Below, piece by piece: positions 4,930-5,781 of a stretch of 5,781 nucleotides of DNA (position 1 is the first letter of the stretch; the number at the start of each line of letters is the position of its first letter). Below the pieces are notes generated by a model. It searched no databases. It had not been told where the DNA came from and was given only the letters and a program-made list of their open reading frames with translations. Made by a program: the position numbers and the translations under genes. Source of the DNA: Thermodesulfovibrionales bacterium (lineage in GTDB: Bacteria > Nitrospirota > Thermodesulfovibrionia > Thermodesulfovibrionales > SM23-35); NCBI GenBank assembly GCA_022865525.1, contig JALHSV010000190.1:1-5781 (forward strand), read 5' to 3'.

Positions 4930-5541
4930 ATGACCGCTTTCTTAAACTGGCTTGTTGAAGCAATCGGCACCATGGGTTACTCTGGAATTCTGTTCCTGAT
5001 GTTTATCGAGAGCACATTCATTCCCTTGCCCTCGGAACTCGTCATACCTCCTGCAGGATATCTTATCTACCAGAAACAGATGAACTGGATTGGAGTCATT
5101 GCATCAGGAACAGCAGGAAGTCTGCTTGGTGCGCTTTTCAATTATGGCATCGCTATTTATTTGGGAAGGCCATTCATACTCAGATATGGAAAATACTTTG
5201 GTGTCTCAGAGAATCATTTCAGGAAAGGGGAGGATTTTTTCCTGAAGCACGGGAATATCAGTACCTTCATCGGGCGTCTTATTCTGGGAGTAAGGCATTA
5301 CATATCATTTCCTGCAGGGTTGTGCAGAATGAACCTTATGAAATTCTGTTTTTACACTGCTTTCGGTGCCGGTATCTGGGTGTGTATTCTCGCTTATATC
5401 GGGTATTTTGTCGGGGATAATAAAGACAGGATTATGGAAATGAGCAGGCAATGGACCCTATATGTCATTATCGGTTGCGCACTGCTTGTTGCCCTGTATG
5501 TTTTTTGGCATAAAAGGAAACAAAGAAAAGAGACTGAATAA
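4930..5541 (+). CDS. DedA-family integral membrane protein (203 aa)
   Basis: DedA (VTT-domain) proteins are inner-membrane transporters. Recent work ties several to recycling of undecaprenyl phosphate or other lipids across the membrane and to membrane-potential homeostasis. The substrate here is unknown. Visible family marks are the acidic re-entrant motif FIESTFIPLPSELVIPPAG (E27, E36), GRPFILRYGKYFGV after the second hydrophobic stretch, and GRLILGVRHYISFPAG with R116 and R122. Where many relatives have a proline (GRxxPGVR), residue 119 is leucine. Hydrophobic segments lie around 16-30, 52-78, 139-160 and 176-193, and the C-terminus is basic (HKRKQRK). GAGGTGAG directly before the ATG at 4930 is the ribosome binding site. 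A role beside the lipid-carrier-using MtgA is tempting, but the two are not in one operon. Confidence 0.9.
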   Translation: MTAFLNWLVEAIGTMGYSGILFLMFIESTFIPLPSELVIPPAGYLIYQKQMNWIGVIASGTAGSLLGALFNYGIAIYLGRPFILRYGKYFGVSENHFRKGEDFFLKHGNISTFIGRLILGVRHYISFPAGLCRMNLMKFCFYTAFGAGIWVCILAYIGYFVGDNKDRIMEMSRQWTLYVIIGCALLVALYVFWHKRKQRKETE

Positions 5542-5549
5542 TGCAGGCA

Positions 5550-5577
5550 TTGTTTATTCTGTATTGTTTCCGATAAT
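5550..5577 (+). promoter_or_regulatory. Weak candidate promoter before the PHP-domain gene
   Basis: TTGTTT at 5550-5555 (3 of 6 bases) and GATAAT at 5572-5577 (5 of 6) are 16 bp apart. The predicted start falls on or next to the ATG at 5583, which lacks a Shine-Dalgarno sequence. The gene may instead be read from the dedA-like gene, 41 bp upstream. Confidence 0.25.
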
Positions 5578-5582
5578 TCATT

Positions 5583-5781
5583 ATGCGATTTTTTGCTGAC
5601 CTGCACATACACTCAAGATTTTCCCGTGCAACAAGTAAATATGTGTCTCTGGAGAGCCTGTGGAAATGGGCACAGATAAAGGGAATATCTGTTATTGGCA
5701 CCGGTGATTTTACTCACCCGCAATGGTACAAAGAACTTAATGAAAAACTTGATATTAATAACAATAACTTACTTAAATTAA
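5583..5781 (+). CDS. PHP-domain protein, endonuclease Q-like (5' part, 66 aa visible)
   Basis: Only the first 66 codons are in the window; the frame is open at the right edge. The start reads MRFFADLHIHSRFSRATSK, a PHP metal-binding motif (D6, H8, H10), and continues with LESLWKWAQIKGISVIGTGDFTHPQW, giving D42 and H45. This combination of motif and spacing is what I recognise from endonuclease Q and bacterial relatives often annotated as UvrD-helicase proteins because of a fused or neighbouring helicase. Endonuclease Q nicks DNA 5' of deaminated bases such as uracil and hypoxanthine. An in-frame TAA at 5574-5576 fixes ATG 5583 as the start. No Shine-Dalgarno sequence precedes it. PHP membership is clear. 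The endonuclease Q assignment needs the missing C-terminal part. Confidence 0.75.
   Translation, partial: MRFFADLHIHSRFSRATSKYVSLESLWKWAQIKGISVIGTGDFTHPQWYKELNEKLDINNNNLLKL

Overview
The window looks like ordinary chromosome from a Gram-negative bacterium of moderate to low GC. A membrane-anchored monofunctional peptidoglycan glycosyltransferase and an IHF-type DNA-bending protein support this. The order ihfA, MerR-type regulator, tRNA-Pro is one I associate with Deltaproteobacteria and Nitrospirota-like genomes, and the FmdE and endonuclease-Q-like genes fit such anaerobes. The lineage is an inference from gene content only.

Layout. Positions 1-450 hold no convincing gene: AT-rich DNA with small repeats that may be decayed mobile or accessory DNA. 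Positions 451-1208 hold a type II toxin-antitoxin module. A sigma70-like promoter is covered by a perfect 11-bp inverted repeat that runs into the antitoxin start codon, followed by a Phd/YefM-type antitoxin and an overlapping PIN-domain (VapC-type) toxin with all four acidic residues. Positions 1322-3604 are a tightly packed plus-strand group: an FmdE-family zinc-ribbon protein, argB (N-acetylglutamate kinase) and mtgA (glycosyltransferase). The first two share an ATGA overlap, and mtgA most likely starts at a TTG inside the end of argB.

acpS (holo-ACP synthase) lies on the minus strand, convergent with mtgA with only 4 bp between stop codons. A 153-bp AT-rich region separates acpS from the divergent ihfA. 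It contains a perfect consensus sigma70 promoter for ihfA (TTGACA, 17 bp, TATAAT). ihfA overlaps a MerR-family regulator gene, and a tRNA-Pro (GGG) with encoded CCA starts 10 bp after that gene. A DedA-family membrane protein follows. The window ends inside a PHP-domain protein resembling the N-terminus of endonuclease Q.

Functionally this is mostly housekeeping: arginine synthesis, cell-wall polymerisation, carrier-protein activation, nucleoid architecture, a tRNA, lipid-carrier or membrane homeostasis, and probable repair of deaminated DNA. The left third is the accessory part. I found no clearly new multi-gene system. The points most worth checking are the toxin-antitoxin operator that includes the start codon, the FmdE-argB coupling, the tRNA embedded behind a regulatory operon, and the endonuclease Q-like gene at the right edge.
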